Positions 50,867 to 61,052 are shown, counted from the stretch's first letter. The stretch is DNA of 64,000 nt from Aerococcaceae bacterium DSM 111022 (GCA_015863195.1 JACBXO010000001.1:186001-250000); one strand, 5' to 3'. Made by a program: numbers and translations. Notes: a model not told the origin generated them from the sequence alone.

Positions 50867-51722
50867 AATAAATCCTGACTTTCAAAAACATAAAGCGGAT
50901 TTTACTTATTGTGAGAAGATTATCAAGAAGCATTCAAAGACATTTTATGCAGCTTTTTCTACATTACCAGATCAAGAAGCGATGGCTGTGTATGCAATTT
51001 ATGCCTTCTGTCGTAAAGCAGATGATATTGTCGATGAAGAAATGAACGAAGCAGGACTTAAAAAGTTACACCAACAATTAGAGCTGTTTGAAAAAGGAGA
51101 AGAGCCTGACCATCCAATATGGCGAGCTTTAAGAGTTGTATTTGATACTTATAAAATGGATATTGCTCCTTTTTACGATATGATTACTGGCCAAAAAATG
51201 GATTTATCCTTTCAACAACCTGAAACACAAAAAGATTTAGAAAATTATAGTTATTATGTTGCTGGAAGTGTTGGGTTAATGATGTTACCGTTGTTGACTG
51301 ATAAACCTGAAGATTATCAAAAACATGCGATTGCATTAGGAACTGCGATGCAAATTACAAATATTCTCCGTGATATAGGTGAAGATCTAGAAAACGGGAG
51401 AGTTTATCTACCCAAAGCTATGATGGAAAAATATGGCTATACTTTTGAAATGTCAGAAAGTAAAACGATTAACACCAATTTTATTGATTTATGGGAATAT
51501 GAGGCAAAGCAAGCGGAAGACTATTATCAAGAGTCTTTAAACTTAGTTTACAATATGAACAAAGAAGCAAAAAAACCATTATTACTTTCTATATTACTTT
51601 ACAGAGAAATTTTAAATGCCGTCCGCTTAAATGACTATCAGTGTTTTAATAAGCGAAATGCGGTAAGTAAAAGAAGAAAAGTTGAGTTGCTACGACAAGC
51701 AGATGAAATGTTAAAGAAATAG
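50850..51722 (+). CDS. crtM: 4,4'-diapophytoene (dehydrosqualene) synthase, CrtM
   Basis: 290 residues, squalene/phytoene synthase fold. The two aspartate-rich motifs are RKADDIVDE (DDIVD at 58-62) and LRDIGEDLENGR near 174-185. It condenses two farnesyl diphosphates into dehydrosqualene, the first step of C30 carotenoid synthesis. ATG lies within the end of crtN, with GAGGAG upstream. No terminator hairpin is evident after it except an inverted repeat at 51772-51808. Confidence 0.9.
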   Translation: MIGKNKINPDFQKHKADFTYCEKIIKKHSKTFYAAFSTLPDQEAMAVYAIYAFCRKADDIVDEEMNEAGLKKLHQQLELFEKGEEPDHPIWRALRVVFDTYKMDIAPFYDMITGQKMDLSFQQPETQKDLENYSYYVAGSVGLMMLPLLTDKPEDYQKHAIALGTAMQITNILRDIGEDLENGRVYLPKAMMEKYGYTFEMSESKTINTNFIDLWEYEAKQAEDYYQESLNLVYNMNKEAKKPLLLSILLYREILNAVRLNDYQCFNKRNAVSKRRKVELLRQADEMLKK

Positions 51723-51771
51723 AATAATTATTAATTTGATCATTGGAAATAATTAATCAAAGCGATTACTA

Positions 51772-51808
51772 AAATCAATTGAGAATTAGTGGAAGTATTA
51801 ATTGATTT
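51772..51808. repeat. Inverted repeat between crtM and the TetR gene
   Basis: AAATCAATT (51772-51780) and AATTGATTT (51800-51808) pair around 19 bases. It lies about 50 bases before the TetR start and could be its operator or a weak terminator of crtNM. Confidence 0.45.
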
Positions 51809-51856
51809 AGCTGATTAATAATCATCACTTGCCCTTAAGGAGACTGAGGTGTTTAT

Positions 51857-52438
51857 GTGTTACAAAAAAGAATGACAACCAAAGAAATTATTCTAAATGA
51901 ATCGAGAGCTTTATTTATGGAAAAAGGTTTTCTAGCTACATCTACGCGGGAAATTGCAATTAACGCGGGGATTACACAACCAAATTTGTATCACTATTTT
52001 AAAACGAAAGAAGATATTTACATTGCTGTATTAGAAAAATTATCGCATGAAATAAAAGAAGAATTAAATAAAATGGTTGAAGATACTTCGGAGTCTTTAT
52101 ATGCGAGTTTATTAAAAATCTTAAATTATTTACGTGAAAATCATCCAGCTAATTTTTCAATTATGAGTCATGATATGACGCATGAAATTTCAGAAGAAAA
52201 TCATAAATATTTGTATCAACTTTGGCAAACGTCTTATGTCCAGCCATTAGTTAAATTATTTAATCGTTATGAAACCGAGAATAGTATTTTTAATTCTAAT
52301 GAATTAGCCCGTTACTTTTATTCCATAATTGCTCCTTTTATTCAGAAAGAGAATCGCTTTTATAATAAAGTCAGTTCAGAAAAAATCCTTTATATATTTG
52401 TCTATGGCATTTTATATAGTGATGAAAAGGAGCATTAA
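51857..52438 (+). CDS. TetR family transcriptional regulator
   Basis: 193 residues. Helix-turn-helix at about 12-55: LFMEKGFLATSTREIAINAG, then ITQPNLYHYFKTKEDIY. The C-terminal ligand domain is not assignable. GTG start at 51857 with GAGGTG close by; an ATG six codons later is possible. It stands in the centre of the carotenoid locus and is the obvious local regulator candidate, though control of crt genes is not shown. The ligand is unknown. Confidence 0.85.
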   Translation: MLQKRMTTKEIILNESRALFMEKGFLATSTREIAINAGITQPNLYHYFKTKEDIYIAVLEKLSHEIKEELNKMVEDTSESLYASLLKILNYLRENHPANFSIMSHDMTHEISEENHKYLYQLWQTSYVQPLVKLFNRYETENSIFNSNELARYFYSIIAPFIQKENRFYNKVSSEKILYIFVYGILYSDEKEH

Positions 52439-52465
52439 TTTTTAAAACGTGAAGGAGAGAATAAA

Positions 52466-53727
52466 ATGAAAATTGGCTATGCTTGTTTAGTTGTTGGCGT
52501 CCCTGATACAACAATGAAAACAACACGAAAAAACAACGCAACGAGTAAAAGGTTAACCGAGTTAATTGAACATAATTTAAATTCGATGGAAAACATGCTG
52601 GATTATTCAATAGAAAATGGCATCCAGATGTACCGGATAAGTTCTGATATTATACCTTTTGGTTCAGATTATGAGACAAATCAATTGGACTGGAGCAATT
52701 TATTTCAGGATAAATTTAATCAGTTATCAAAAATAATTAAAGAAAATAATGTCCGAGTATCAATGCATCCTGGTCAATATACCGTCTTAAATTCACCAAA
52801 TGAAGCAGTCGTTACTCGAGCCATTCAAGATTTGGAATATCACACGACTTTTCTAGATAATTTAGAAGTAGATGCTAGTCACAAGATTATCTTGCATATA
52901 GGTGGTGTTTATGGAGATAAGGAAGCTGCGAAAAACGATTTGTTGAAAATTATGAAAAATTATCTCCAGCTATCAAAAGTCGATTGATTATAGAAAATGA
53001 TGACCGCTTGTACACAATTTCAGATGTATTAGAAATTAGCAAACAAACAGGTGCTCCGGTAGTATATGACAATTTACATAATGCTTGTAATCCAAGTGAC
53101 CCAGGTGTGACGGATGCTGAATGGATTGCTTTTGCAAAAGAGACATGGAAGGAAGCGGATGGGCCCATGAAAATTCATTATTCTCAACAAAGAGAGAATG
53201 CAAGATTAGGGGCACATACTCAAACTATTTATATTCAGCCTTTTATGGATTTTTATGAAGAAGTTTCTCCATTAGATGTAGATATTATGTTAGAAGTAAA
53301 AGATAAGAACTTGTCCGCTACTAAAGCGAATTTAGCAACTTCAAATAATCCAGATATTCATGACCTCGAAAAAGAATGGGCACGCTATAAATATTTAGTG
53401 TTAAGTCATTCTGCAAAGCACTATCAAGCCATTCGTACTTTACTTAAAGATAAATCTAATTATCCGGTCATACATTTTTATACGTTGATTGAAGAAGCAT
53501 TAGACATTAATCCTGATAAAAATACTGAACTCAATGGAGTAGATCATGTGTGGGGACATTTAAAGAAACGAGTTTCTGAAAAAGAAGCAACAAAATTTCA
53601 AACAATGAAAGAGCAATGGTTGGAAGACAAGATTACCATTGCTCGTTTAAAAAACAGGCTCAAAAAATTGGCAATTAAATATAAGGAACAGTATTTACAA
53701 CAGTCACTTTATTTCTTTATTGATTAA
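52466..53727 (+). pseudogene. uvsE: UV damage endonuclease UvsE, single-base frameshift
   Basis: The first frame (52466-52987) begins MKIGYACLVVGVPDTT and contains SMHPGQYTVLNSP and HIGGVYGDK; the second (to 53727) continues LIIENDDRLYTISD, VYDNLHNACNP and KIHYSQQ. These are the UVDE TIM-barrel metal and DNA motifs in order. Adding one A to the five-A run at 52955-52959 gives IMKKLSPAIKSRLIIENDD, a seamless UVDE sequence, of about 420 residues. The enzyme nicks DNA 5' of UV photoproducts. Its place within the carotenoid locus suggests a shared light-protection role. Indel in an A run: decay or sequencing error. Confidence 0.88.
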
Positions 53728-53772
53728 TTTATTGACGAAGGTAAAACAAAAGGCGTTGGATGATTGCTTAAC

Positions 53773-54744
53773 TTAGTGATAATCAACAATTTCAACACCC
53801 GCATTTTCACATCGGTCAGTGAAAATTTCGCCAGTAGTTTTATCTTCCAATTTAATCGAAAGAATGCAACTGATACCTTCTTTGATTGCTTTTTCCATAG
53901 TCCCTTTTACGGGAGCAATTAATTTTCCTTGGTCGAGTACTTGAGCTTTAATTTCTAAACGTGCGTTTTTATTTTCTAGTCTTATTTGGACAAAATTATC
54001 CGTAATTTGGTCGATATGACATTGACTGAGATTATAAGTGGCGAAACGATACTCACGATTCTCAATGACAAAGTTACAAATAAAACCTTCGAATTCTGTA
54101 ATATGAAAAGGGATATGTGCAATAGAAAAAAAGAGACTCGCTGATTTGTTTTCAAAATGATTGCTGTGTAGCCAGATATATTTCTTAGGAAAAGAGGTTC
54201 CCCAATCTTTTTCGATATAGCCACGGCCGCCAGTAAAATCGACTTTTTCGCCATTAATGTTCAGATAGCCTTCCAAAGAATGTTTCATACTAATAACCCC
54301 GTGGTAACATTCCATTTTTGGGATATATCCAAAAAATCCCATGATATTTGGTTGCAATGGGGACGATTGAATGGGGTGAAATGCACCAAAAGATAATTCA
54401 CCATTAAATCTAAATATTTCATCCGCTAAATTAATAGATATACCATGCTCTGAGAATTTAGATTTTCCAACTTTTACACAAAATGGATTTTCTTCATAAG
54501 TGAAAGCAGAAACGTCATATCGTAAATAACCTGTCTGCGTTTTCTTGTCACCGTAGTCATTTGTTTGAACCAGAATATATTGGACAAAACTGTGTGGATC
54601 GTTGTTATTTAAGCTGACAGCTGGTATAAAACTTAAACTTGTTTTTTGATTAGCAGAGACTTGTTTATAATACCATCCCTCAAAGTAGTCTTTATTGGTT
54701 AATTTACCCTGGAATAAGATGGGGTTGAAAACTTTATTAAACAT
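53773..54744 (-). CDS. Tocopherol cyclase-like protein
   Basis: 323 residues, no signal or membrane segment. The hallmarks of the tocopherol cyclase family are FEGWYYKQV near 22-30 and GGRGYIEKDWGTSFPKKYIW near 178-197. The fold is lipocalin-like and related to the CrtC/AttH group that acts on isoprenoid lipids. Tocopherol synthesis is not expected here; modification or carriage of carotenoid or quinone is a reasonable guess from the neighbours. It is transcribed against the crt genes and ends shortly after uvsE. Bacterial members are largely uncharacterised. Confidence 0.75.
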   Translation of the reverse strand: MFNKVFNPILFQGKLTNKDYFEGWYYKQVSANQKTSLSFIPAVSLNNNDPHSFVQYILVQTNDYGDKKTQTGYLRYDVSAFTYEENPFCVKVGKSKFSEHGISINLADEIFRFNGELSFGAFHPIQSSPLQPNIMGFFGYIPKMECYHGVISMKHSLEGYLNINGEKVDFTGGRGYIEKDWGTSFPKKYIWLHSNHFENKSASLFFSIAHIPFHITEFEGFICNFVIENREYRFATYNLSQCHIDQITDNFVQIRLENKNARLEIKAQVLDQGKLIAPVKGTMEKAIKEGISCILSIKLEDKTTGEIFTDRCENAGVEIVDYH

Positions 54745-54936
54745 TTTGTACTCCTTATCTAATTGTTTTTATTTTCTTGCTGAGCAGTATGTAATTCAAA
54801 TAACTTTAATAAGATAAATTAACAATACTTTATATTAAGCATAATGTAAAAGGATACTCATTTTTGTTAAATAAGTTTCAATTATTAAAATATAAAACGA
54901 TAGACCTGAGTTGTAAGAATGGATAAGGAGAAAAAT

Positions 54937-56439
54937 ATGAAAAAACGAGAAAAAGTAGTCATTATTGGAGGCGGATTAGGAGGTATTTCGGCAGCTATTT
55001 CTTTAGCTCAAAACAATTTTGATGTGACTTTATATGAAAAGAATAGCCATCTAGGAGGTAAATTAAATCGAACTCAACAAGATGGCTTTGGTTTTGATTT
55101 AGGGCCTTCTATTTTGACGATGAAACATATTTTTGAAAAGTTATTTAATAATCAAGGTGTGAAAATGGAAGATTACATTCCTACTCAACGTCTGGACCTT
55201 GAATGGCGTTCATTTTTCTCTGATGGTATGACACTAGATTTATATGGTGACTTAGAAAAAATGTTAAAAGAAAAACCTGATACCTTAACACGTAAAGATA
55301 TGAAAGAATATCAAGAGTTTTTGTCACATGCTAAAAAACTTTATCAAATCACCGAAGAGGGTTACTTCGATCAAGGTTTAGATACACTGTCAGAAATCAT
55401 TGATTATCATGGTCTTATTAAATCAGCTACTTCATTTGATGTTTTTTCAACAGTATATGAAGTGATTGAAAAATATATTTCTAATCAAAAATTAAAAGAC
55501 ACGCTAGCTTACTTTGTAAAATATGTGGGTTCCTCTCCTTATGATGCGCCAGCTATATTAAATATGATGATTTATATGCAATATGATCAAGGGGCGTGGT
55601 ATGTTCCAGGTGGTATGAACAAAATTGCTGAAGGACTGGTTAGGTTAGGTAAAGAAGCGGGAGTAGCTTTTTATACTGATATGGAAGTTACACGTTTAAT
55701 TGAAAAGGAAATGAAAATTATTCAAGCAAAATTAGCGGACGGATCATTAATTGATGCGGATTATTTTATTTCCAATATGGAGGTGATTCCTGCTTATGAC
55801 CGCTTGTTAAACGAAAAAGAAGCTTTTATCAAAAAGCTTGAAGATAAATTCGAACCCGCCAGTTCTGGTTATGTTATGCATTTAGGTGTTAAAGGGAATT
55901 ATGATCAATTAGCACACCATAATTTCTTCTTTTCGACAGATCCTAAAAATAATTTTGACCAAATATTTCATAAAAAAGAATTACCTACAGATCCAACGAT
56001 TTATTTGGTTAATTCAAACAAGACAGATCAATCACAAACTGTTCCAGGATTTGAAAATATTAAAATTTTACCACACATTCCTTACATTCCAGATAAACCT
56101 TTTACAAAAGAGGAGTATCAAGCATTTGAAGAACGTGTGTTAGAAAAATTAGAAAACATGGGATTAAGCGATTTGAGAAATAGGATAGTGACTAAAAATG
56201 TTTGGTTACCAGAAGATATTGAAAAAAATTATTACTCTCATCGAGGAGCAATTTACGGCACAGTGTCAGACCGAAAAAATAATAGAGGCTTTAAGCATCC
56301 AAAAGAAAGCGAACTTTATGACAATTTATATTTTGTCGGTGGAACTGTTAATCCAGGAGGCGGTATGCCGATGGTTGTGCTAAGTGGACAACAAGTTCAT
56401 GATAAAATTATTAGGAAAGCAGCAGACAATAAATCATAG
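54937..56439 (+). CDS. crtP: CrtP-like diaponeurosporene oxidase (second CrtN homologue)
   Basis: 500 residues from ATG 54937, where AAGGAG stands eight bases upstream; an ATG at 54919 has no site. CrtI-type FAD enzyme: VVIIGGGLGGISAAISL near 6-22, YEKNSHLGGKL, and C-terminal YFVGGTVNPGGGMPMVVLSG. In staphylococci CrtP oxidises a terminal methyl of diaponeurosporene to an aldehyde. Being the second desaturase-like gene, followed by aldH, crtQ and crtO, supports CrtP over CrtN. A CrtNb/CrtN2 name would be equally valid. Confidence 0.8.
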   Translation: MKKREKVVIIGGGLGGISAAISLAQNNFDVTLYEKNSHLGGKLNRTQQDGFGFDLGPSILTMKHIFEKLFNNQGVKMEDYIPTQRLDLEWRSFFSDGMTLDLYGDLEKMLKEKPDTLTRKDMKEYQEFLSHAKKLYQITEEGYFDQGLDTLSEIIDYHGLIKSATSFDVFSTVYEVIEKYISNQKLKDTLAYFVKYVGSSPYDAPAILNMMIYMQYDQGAWYVPGGMNKIAEGLVRLGKEAGVAFYTDMEVTRLIEKEMKIIQAKLADGSLIDADYFISNMEVIPAYDRLLNEKEAFIKKLEDKFEPASSGYVMHLGVKGNYDQLAHHNFFFSTDPKNNFDQIFHKKELPTDPTIYLVNSNKTDQSQTVPGFENIKILPHIPYIPDKPFTKEEYQAFEERVLEKLENMGLSDLRNRIVTKNVWLPEDIEKNYYSHRGAIYGTVSDRKNNRGFKHPKESELYDNLYFVGGTVNPGGGMPMVVLSGQQVHDKIIRKAADNKS

Positions 56440-56475
56440 AGCTTTTAGTGTGTCAGAGGATGGTGAGAAATAAAA

Positions 56476-57870
56476 ATGGCCACAAATTTAGATGATTATA
56501 AAAAGATCAGAGACAAACAATGAACATTCAGTCAAAAAACAGCGAGTAAAGATTATAAACATCGCACTCAATTGCTTGAAAGTTTGAAGAATTTACTTAT
56601 AGAAAATGAAGAGGATTGGCTGGATGCTCTGCAAAAGGATTTAAATAAACCGCCTGTTGAAGCTTACGCTTCTGAAATGGGTGTATTATTAAATGAAATA
56701 GAATTTTGTCAAAAGCATCTTCGAAAGTGGCTTAAGTCTGAAACAAAACACCGTTTTCTTTTTACGGGATATGAAAGAGTTGAAATTTCAAGGCGGCCTT
56801 ATGGAAGTGTTCTTGTGTTAGCACCTTGGAATTATCCCTTACAATTAGCCTTAATGCCGATAATTGGGGCATTAGCAGCTGGTAATAGTGTTGTTTTAAA
56901 ACCTTCTGAGCATACTCAAGCAACGAGTAATTTACAATCTAAATTGGTTCCCTTGTATTTTAAAGAGGAGATATTTGCTGTGATTGAAGGGGATGTTAAA
57001 GTAGCAGAACAACTAACTGCGATTGATTGGGATTTTATATTTTTTACTGGCAGTAGTAAAACAGGTCAAAAAGTTTATGAGACAGCTGCTAAGCATCTTA
57101 CACCAGTCCTATTAGAGCTAGGTGGAAAAAATCCATGTATTGTTGACGAAACCTGTTTAAACGATGAAACAGTAAAACAAATTGTTTGGGGAAAATTTTT
57201 AAATGCTGGCCAAAGCTGTATTGCACCCGATACAGTTTATGTAAGTCGAAAAATATATGATGCGTTTTTAGAAAAACTGACTCAACAAATTGAAGCATTT
57301 TATGGGGACAATCAAATTGAATCCTCAGATTATGGCCGGATAATTAACGAACAGCATTTTGATGAAAAGGTTGCACTATTAAACGATGGTCATATTTATT
57401 ATGGGGGAAAATATAGTAGAGAAGCATTATATATACAGCCCACAGTATTAGTTGATGTTAAACCAGATAGTGCATTAGCTACTGAAGAAATTTTTGGCCC
57501 TATATTATCTGTTGTTGCTTATGATGATTTAAAAGACTTATTAACACAACTAAGAAAATTATCTGAACCACTCGTTACTTATATATTTAGTCAAAATGAT
57601 CAAGTGATACAACAAATAAATCATGGGGTAGAAAGTAGCGCTTTAAGTCGGAACCAAGTAATTTTTCATAGTACAAACCCTTATCTTCCTTTTGGTGGAA
57701 AAGGCAGAAGTGGCTTAGGCAGATATCATGGTAAAGCAAGTTTTGAAGCATTTAGTTATGTAAAGCCTATCTATACTAAAAAATCCTTTATCCCTATCCT
57801 AAGCCAATATCCACCTTACTCCAAAAAAGCACTATCTGTTTTACGAAAATTGAGAAAATTCATCTTTTAG
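56476..57870 (+). pseudogene. aldH: Aldehyde dehydrogenase of carotenoid pathway, premature TGA at codon 16
   Basis: From ATG 56476 the frame reads MATNLDDYKKIRDKQ, meets TGA at 56521, and continues in the same frame TFSQKTASKDYKHR to the stop at 57870. The stop is at a position where CGA would be normal (C to T). The remaining enzyme is complete: GKNPC after LLELG near 210, catalytic cysteine in NAGQSCIAPDTV near 247, and EEIFGPILSV. In this pathway AldH turns diaponeurosporenal into the acid. Translation could resume at TTG 56572, giving 432 residues, but without a clear ribosome site. Hydrophobic C-terminal tail (KPIYTKKSFIPILSQ) as in membrane-associated class 3 enzymes. Confidence 0.82.
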
Positions 57871-57885
57871 TCAAGGAGGTATCCT

Positions 57886-59024
57886 GTGATTTATTTATAT
57901 GGTGTATTCATTCTGGTAACATTAATTAGTGGCTGGTTTATTTTATGGAAAGTTCCTTTCATCAATGCAAAACAAGATAATAATCTTCAAAATAAAAAAA
58001 TATCGATCATTATTCCTGCTCGAAATGAAGAGAATAATTTGCCAGTTTTACTTAATTCTTTAAATAATCAAACCTTAAAACCATTTGAAGTTTTAGTTAT
58101 AGATGATGATTCTGATGATAGAACTGTTGAAGTAGCTGAAGAATGGGGAGCTAGAGTCATAAGATTTCCTAAAAATTCAATGGATTGGGTTGGGAAATCA
58201 GCTGCATGTTATTACGGAGCCAAAGTTGCTCAAGGCGATTTGTTTTACTTTCTTGATGCGGATATCTTTTAGCAAAGTCGTCAAGTTTAGAAGAGATTGT
58301 GTCCGAATTTTATGCAAACAATATAAAGGAGGTTAGTGTTCTATCTATACAACCTTATCACGTCATTAAAAAACTCTATGAAAATTTATCTGTCGTCTTT
58401 AATATACTAGTACTTGCTGGAATGAATCGATTTTCCATTTTAGAAAAGAGACTACAGCCTGCCGGTGCTTTTGGTCCCTCATTATTCATTGATAGAAAAA
58501 CTTACTTTAATATTGGGGGACATAAAAAAGTTCAGGACTCAATAATGGAAAATATTGATTTAGGAAAGGTTTTATTAAATGAGGGAATATCAGTATATCT
58601 TTATGGTGGAAAAGGAAATTTGCATTTTCGGATGTATCCAGAAGGTTATCGTAGTTTAGCTGAAGGCTGGTCTAAAAGCTTTTTTTCTGGTTCCAAGAAC
58701 ACACACCCATTTATTTTAATGGGAACAGGTTTATGGATCACTGGAGCTTTTGTCTCCGCAATCTTTATCATTTACAGTATGGTAACTGGGAAGTTCATTC
58801 TTATTTTACTCAGCTTCATAAGCTACTTTATATACTATTATCAATTTGTGGGTATGGCGAAAAAAGCAGGAGACTTTCATTCATGGCTCTTAATTTTTTA
58901 TCCGCTTTTATTTGGCTATTTCATTTTATTGTTTACATGGTCCGCAATTAAGACACATTTATTTAAAAGGGTTTCAAGGAAAGGGCGAGAGATAAGATTA
59001 AAGGAGGAAAAGCATGTGGATTGA
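57886..59024 (+). pseudogene. crtQ: Carotenoid glycosyltransferase CrtQ, single-base frameshift
   Basis: First frame (57886-58272): an N-terminal membrane helix, then family 2 glycosyltransferase motifs IIIPARNEENN, VIDDDSDDRT and LDADIF. It stops at TAG. Adding one T to the four-T run at about 58267-58270 gives DADIFLAKSSSLEEIVSEF and joins the second frame (58299-59024) with GAFGPSLFIDRKTYF, FRMYPEGYRSLAEGWSK and C-terminal helices. About 380 residues in all, as in CrtQ, which glucosylates diaponeurosporenoate. The AAGGAGG before the ATG is intact. Broken gene or homopolymer error. Confidence 0.88.
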
Positions 59025-59511
59025 GCTACCAATTACTTGGTTAATAATCGTGAACATTTTAGCATGGTTCTTTTTTCACATGTCAATCTCTTACCTTATG
59101 TTGCAAGTGCCAGATAGATGGTTTGATAAACAGAAAAAATATTTTTTGCCTAGAAGATGGGAAAGCCAAGGTAATATTTGGCGAAAGATTTTTCGTGTAC
59201 ACCAGTGGAAGAAAAATTTACCAGATGGTTCAATTTTAATCAAAAATTCTTATGATCAAACGAATTTACAAGGTACCGAAGCAATGCATTTTAAGAAATT
59301 TATTATTGAAACCAAACGGGCTGAGCTGACGCATTGGTTAATGATTCTGCCTGCTTTTCTCTTTTTTATTTGGAATCCTCCATGGGCTGGCATTCTGATG
59401 GTAATTTATGCGCTTGTTTTCAATCTACCATTAATTATTGCTCAGAGATATAATCGACCAAGATTACAGAAAGTTTATAATAGAATGAACAAGAAAAGTG
59501 AAAAAATATAA
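59014..59511 (+). CDS. crtO: Glycosyl-4,4'-diaponeurosporenoate acyltransferase CrtO
   Basis: 165 residues, the same length as CrtO of Staphylococcus aureus. Membrane helices at about 5-30 and 108-145, LPRRWESQGNIWRKIFRVHQ near 45-64 and the C-terminal NLPLIIAQRYNRPRL near 138-152 are family features. It esterifies the glucose C6 hydroxyl with a fatty acid, the last step of staphyloxanthin-type pigment. It overlaps the end of crtQ by 11 bases with AAAGGAGG upstream. The locus order crtP-aldH-crtQ-crtO is complete. Confidence 0.88.
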   Translation: MWIELPITWLIIVNILAWFFFHMSISYLMLQVPDRWFDKQKKYFLPRRWESQGNIWRKIFRVHQWKKNLPDGSILIKNSYDQTNLQGTEAMHFKKFIIETKRAELTHWLMILPAFLFFIWNPPWAGILMVIYALVFNLPLIIAQRYNRPRLQKVYNRMNKKSEKI

Positions 59512-59996
59512 ATGTTTTTATAAATTATTTATCTTTAATTATACAAAACATTACGTAAAGCACGTTTTGAATGAAAGATCCAGGACGCGCTTTTTTGTTT
59601 GCCTTATTATTGAAATATCTATAATGATTGTTTTGAAATAACTTTCAGAGCTATAAATATCAGCTTCTTAGCATTTTCAAAGACCATCTATAGCTGAAAA
59701 CTGTCTCTAAAATTGCAAGAAAACCAGCATCCCGTAACAACACTCTAATCAACTGTGTTTGTTTCAAAAGTCAACGATACTTCTCGAAATTCTTATCAAT
59801 TTCCCCAAAAAATTATACAAAATAATGATTAAAATAGAATTTTTAATCCTTTCAATATTGCTATACTTTTAAAAAAGCAATGAGTGAAATGTTTTAATGC
59901 GAGGTAATTATTTTAGTGTGGTTTGTGTATGGATTATTGGGATTAATTGCTTTATAATGGATGGGAATATGCTATAATCAATGTTAGCTAATTATT
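59512..59996. other. Intergenic stretch, no gene recognised
   Basis: 485 AT-rich bases. A weak stem near 59558-59597 followed by TTTTTT may end the crt operon. Around 59648-59700 TTTCAG-CTATA and TATAGCTGAAA are imperfect inverted repeats, possibly the remnant of an array unit. A TATAAT box at 59973-59978 is the likely rodZ promoter. Confidence 0.45.
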
Positions 59997-60014
59997 ATGA
60001 AAGTGGTGTCTTTA

Positions 60015-61052
60015 ATGAGTTTAGGAGATAAACTACGTGAAGCTCGTATTAATAAGGGTTATACTTTAAATACGATGCAACAAATGACAAAAATTCAAAA
60101 GAAATACTTACAGGCAATCGAGGAAGAAAAATACGATGAGATGCCTGGTACTTTTTATGTGCGTGCTTTTATTAAACAATATGCGGATGTTGTTGGTTTA
60201 AATGGGGACGACTTATTAGAGCAATATGAGCAAGAATTGGATTTAGATAATCAAGAAGATGATGCTGTAGCGGCGACCGGTGGTGATTCATTACCTAAGC
60301 GTAGTGATTTAACGGGTAGCGATGAGAAGAGTACGATGGATGTTATTCTTTCTTATATGCCGATGATTTTATTGGTTGCGATTATTATTATCATTATTGC
60401 GACATTACTTTATGCGATTAATACAATTTCTCAAGATGATACTGAAGTGGTTGAGGAATCAAGTCAAATTACTTCGGTTGTGAGTTTAGTGGATCCAGAT
60501 TCAGATGGTTCAGGTGAAGCTGAAGGTTCTGGAGACGAAGGGTCATCACCAGGAGAAGCAGTTGAATTACAAGAAGGACAACAACGTGTTGGCGACCAAG
60601 TGATTACGCTTGTTTCGGCGGCAGGTGAGGCGCCAGTGTACCAATTAGAAGGTGCAATGAGCGACTATACATTCGAAATTGAAGCAATTAGTTTTGTTTG
60701 GGCGGGTGTTCTTGAAGACGGTATGATGGTTGTTGACCAAACAATCAATGCGGAAGAGACTGTGGAATATGAAACGGCTGATACTACATCAGAATTAACT
60801 TTAAGTCGTGGTTATCCTGAAGGAGCGACTTTTAAAGTGAATGGTACAGAAGTGGAATTACCAGAAGGTCAATTCATTGAATCAATTACTTTTGTTGTAG
60901 GAGATGAGTCAGCGGAAGTGCCAGCTGAAGAGCCAGTTTCGGAAGAAGTTGGAACAGAATCTGTCGTTGAGGAATCAGCACCAGCAGAATCTGCAACTGA
61001 AGAAGCGGGAAGTTTTGAAGGTCCTGCTGTTTTTGACCCAAGTAATGAGTAA
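60015..61052 (+). CDS. rodZ: RodZ-like helix-turn-helix membrane protein
   Basis: 345 residues from ATG 60015 (MSLGDKLREARINKG); an ATG at 59997 leaves almost no leader. N-terminal HTH_25 domain about 1-66 (YTLNTMQQMTKIQKKYLQAI, PGTFYVRAFIKQYA), one membrane helix at about 112-135 (MILLVAIIIIIIATLL), then an acidic low-complexity linker and an extracellular beta domain. An acidic, Glu/Ser/Ala-rich tail (EEPVSEEVGTES) ends it. RodZ links the MreB cytoskeleton with the wall-synthesis machinery. The neighbours pgsA and cinA are the usual ones. Confidence 0.88.
   Translation: MSLGDKLREARINKGYTLNTMQQMTKIQKKYLQAIEEEKYDEMPGTFYVRAFIKQYADVVGLNGDDLLEQYEQELDLDNQEDDAVAATGGDSLPKRSDLTGSDEKSTMDVILSYMPMILLVAIIIIIIATLLYAINTISQDDTEVVEESSQITSVVSLVDPDSDGSGEAEGSGDEGSSPGEAVELQEGQQRVGDQVITLVSAAGEAPVYQLEGAMSDYTFEIEAISFVWAGVLEDGMMVVDQTINAEETVEYETADTTSELTLSRGYPEGATFKVNGTEVELPEGQFIESITFVVGDESAEVPAEEPVSEEVGTESVVEESAPAESATEEAGSFEGPAVFDPSNE

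Noticed and set aside
57886-59024. Programmed ribosomal frameshift in crtQ
   Set aside because: The site is a simple T4 run without a heptameric slippery sequence, an upstream Shine-Dalgarno stimulator or a downstream structure, and other genes show the same run loss.
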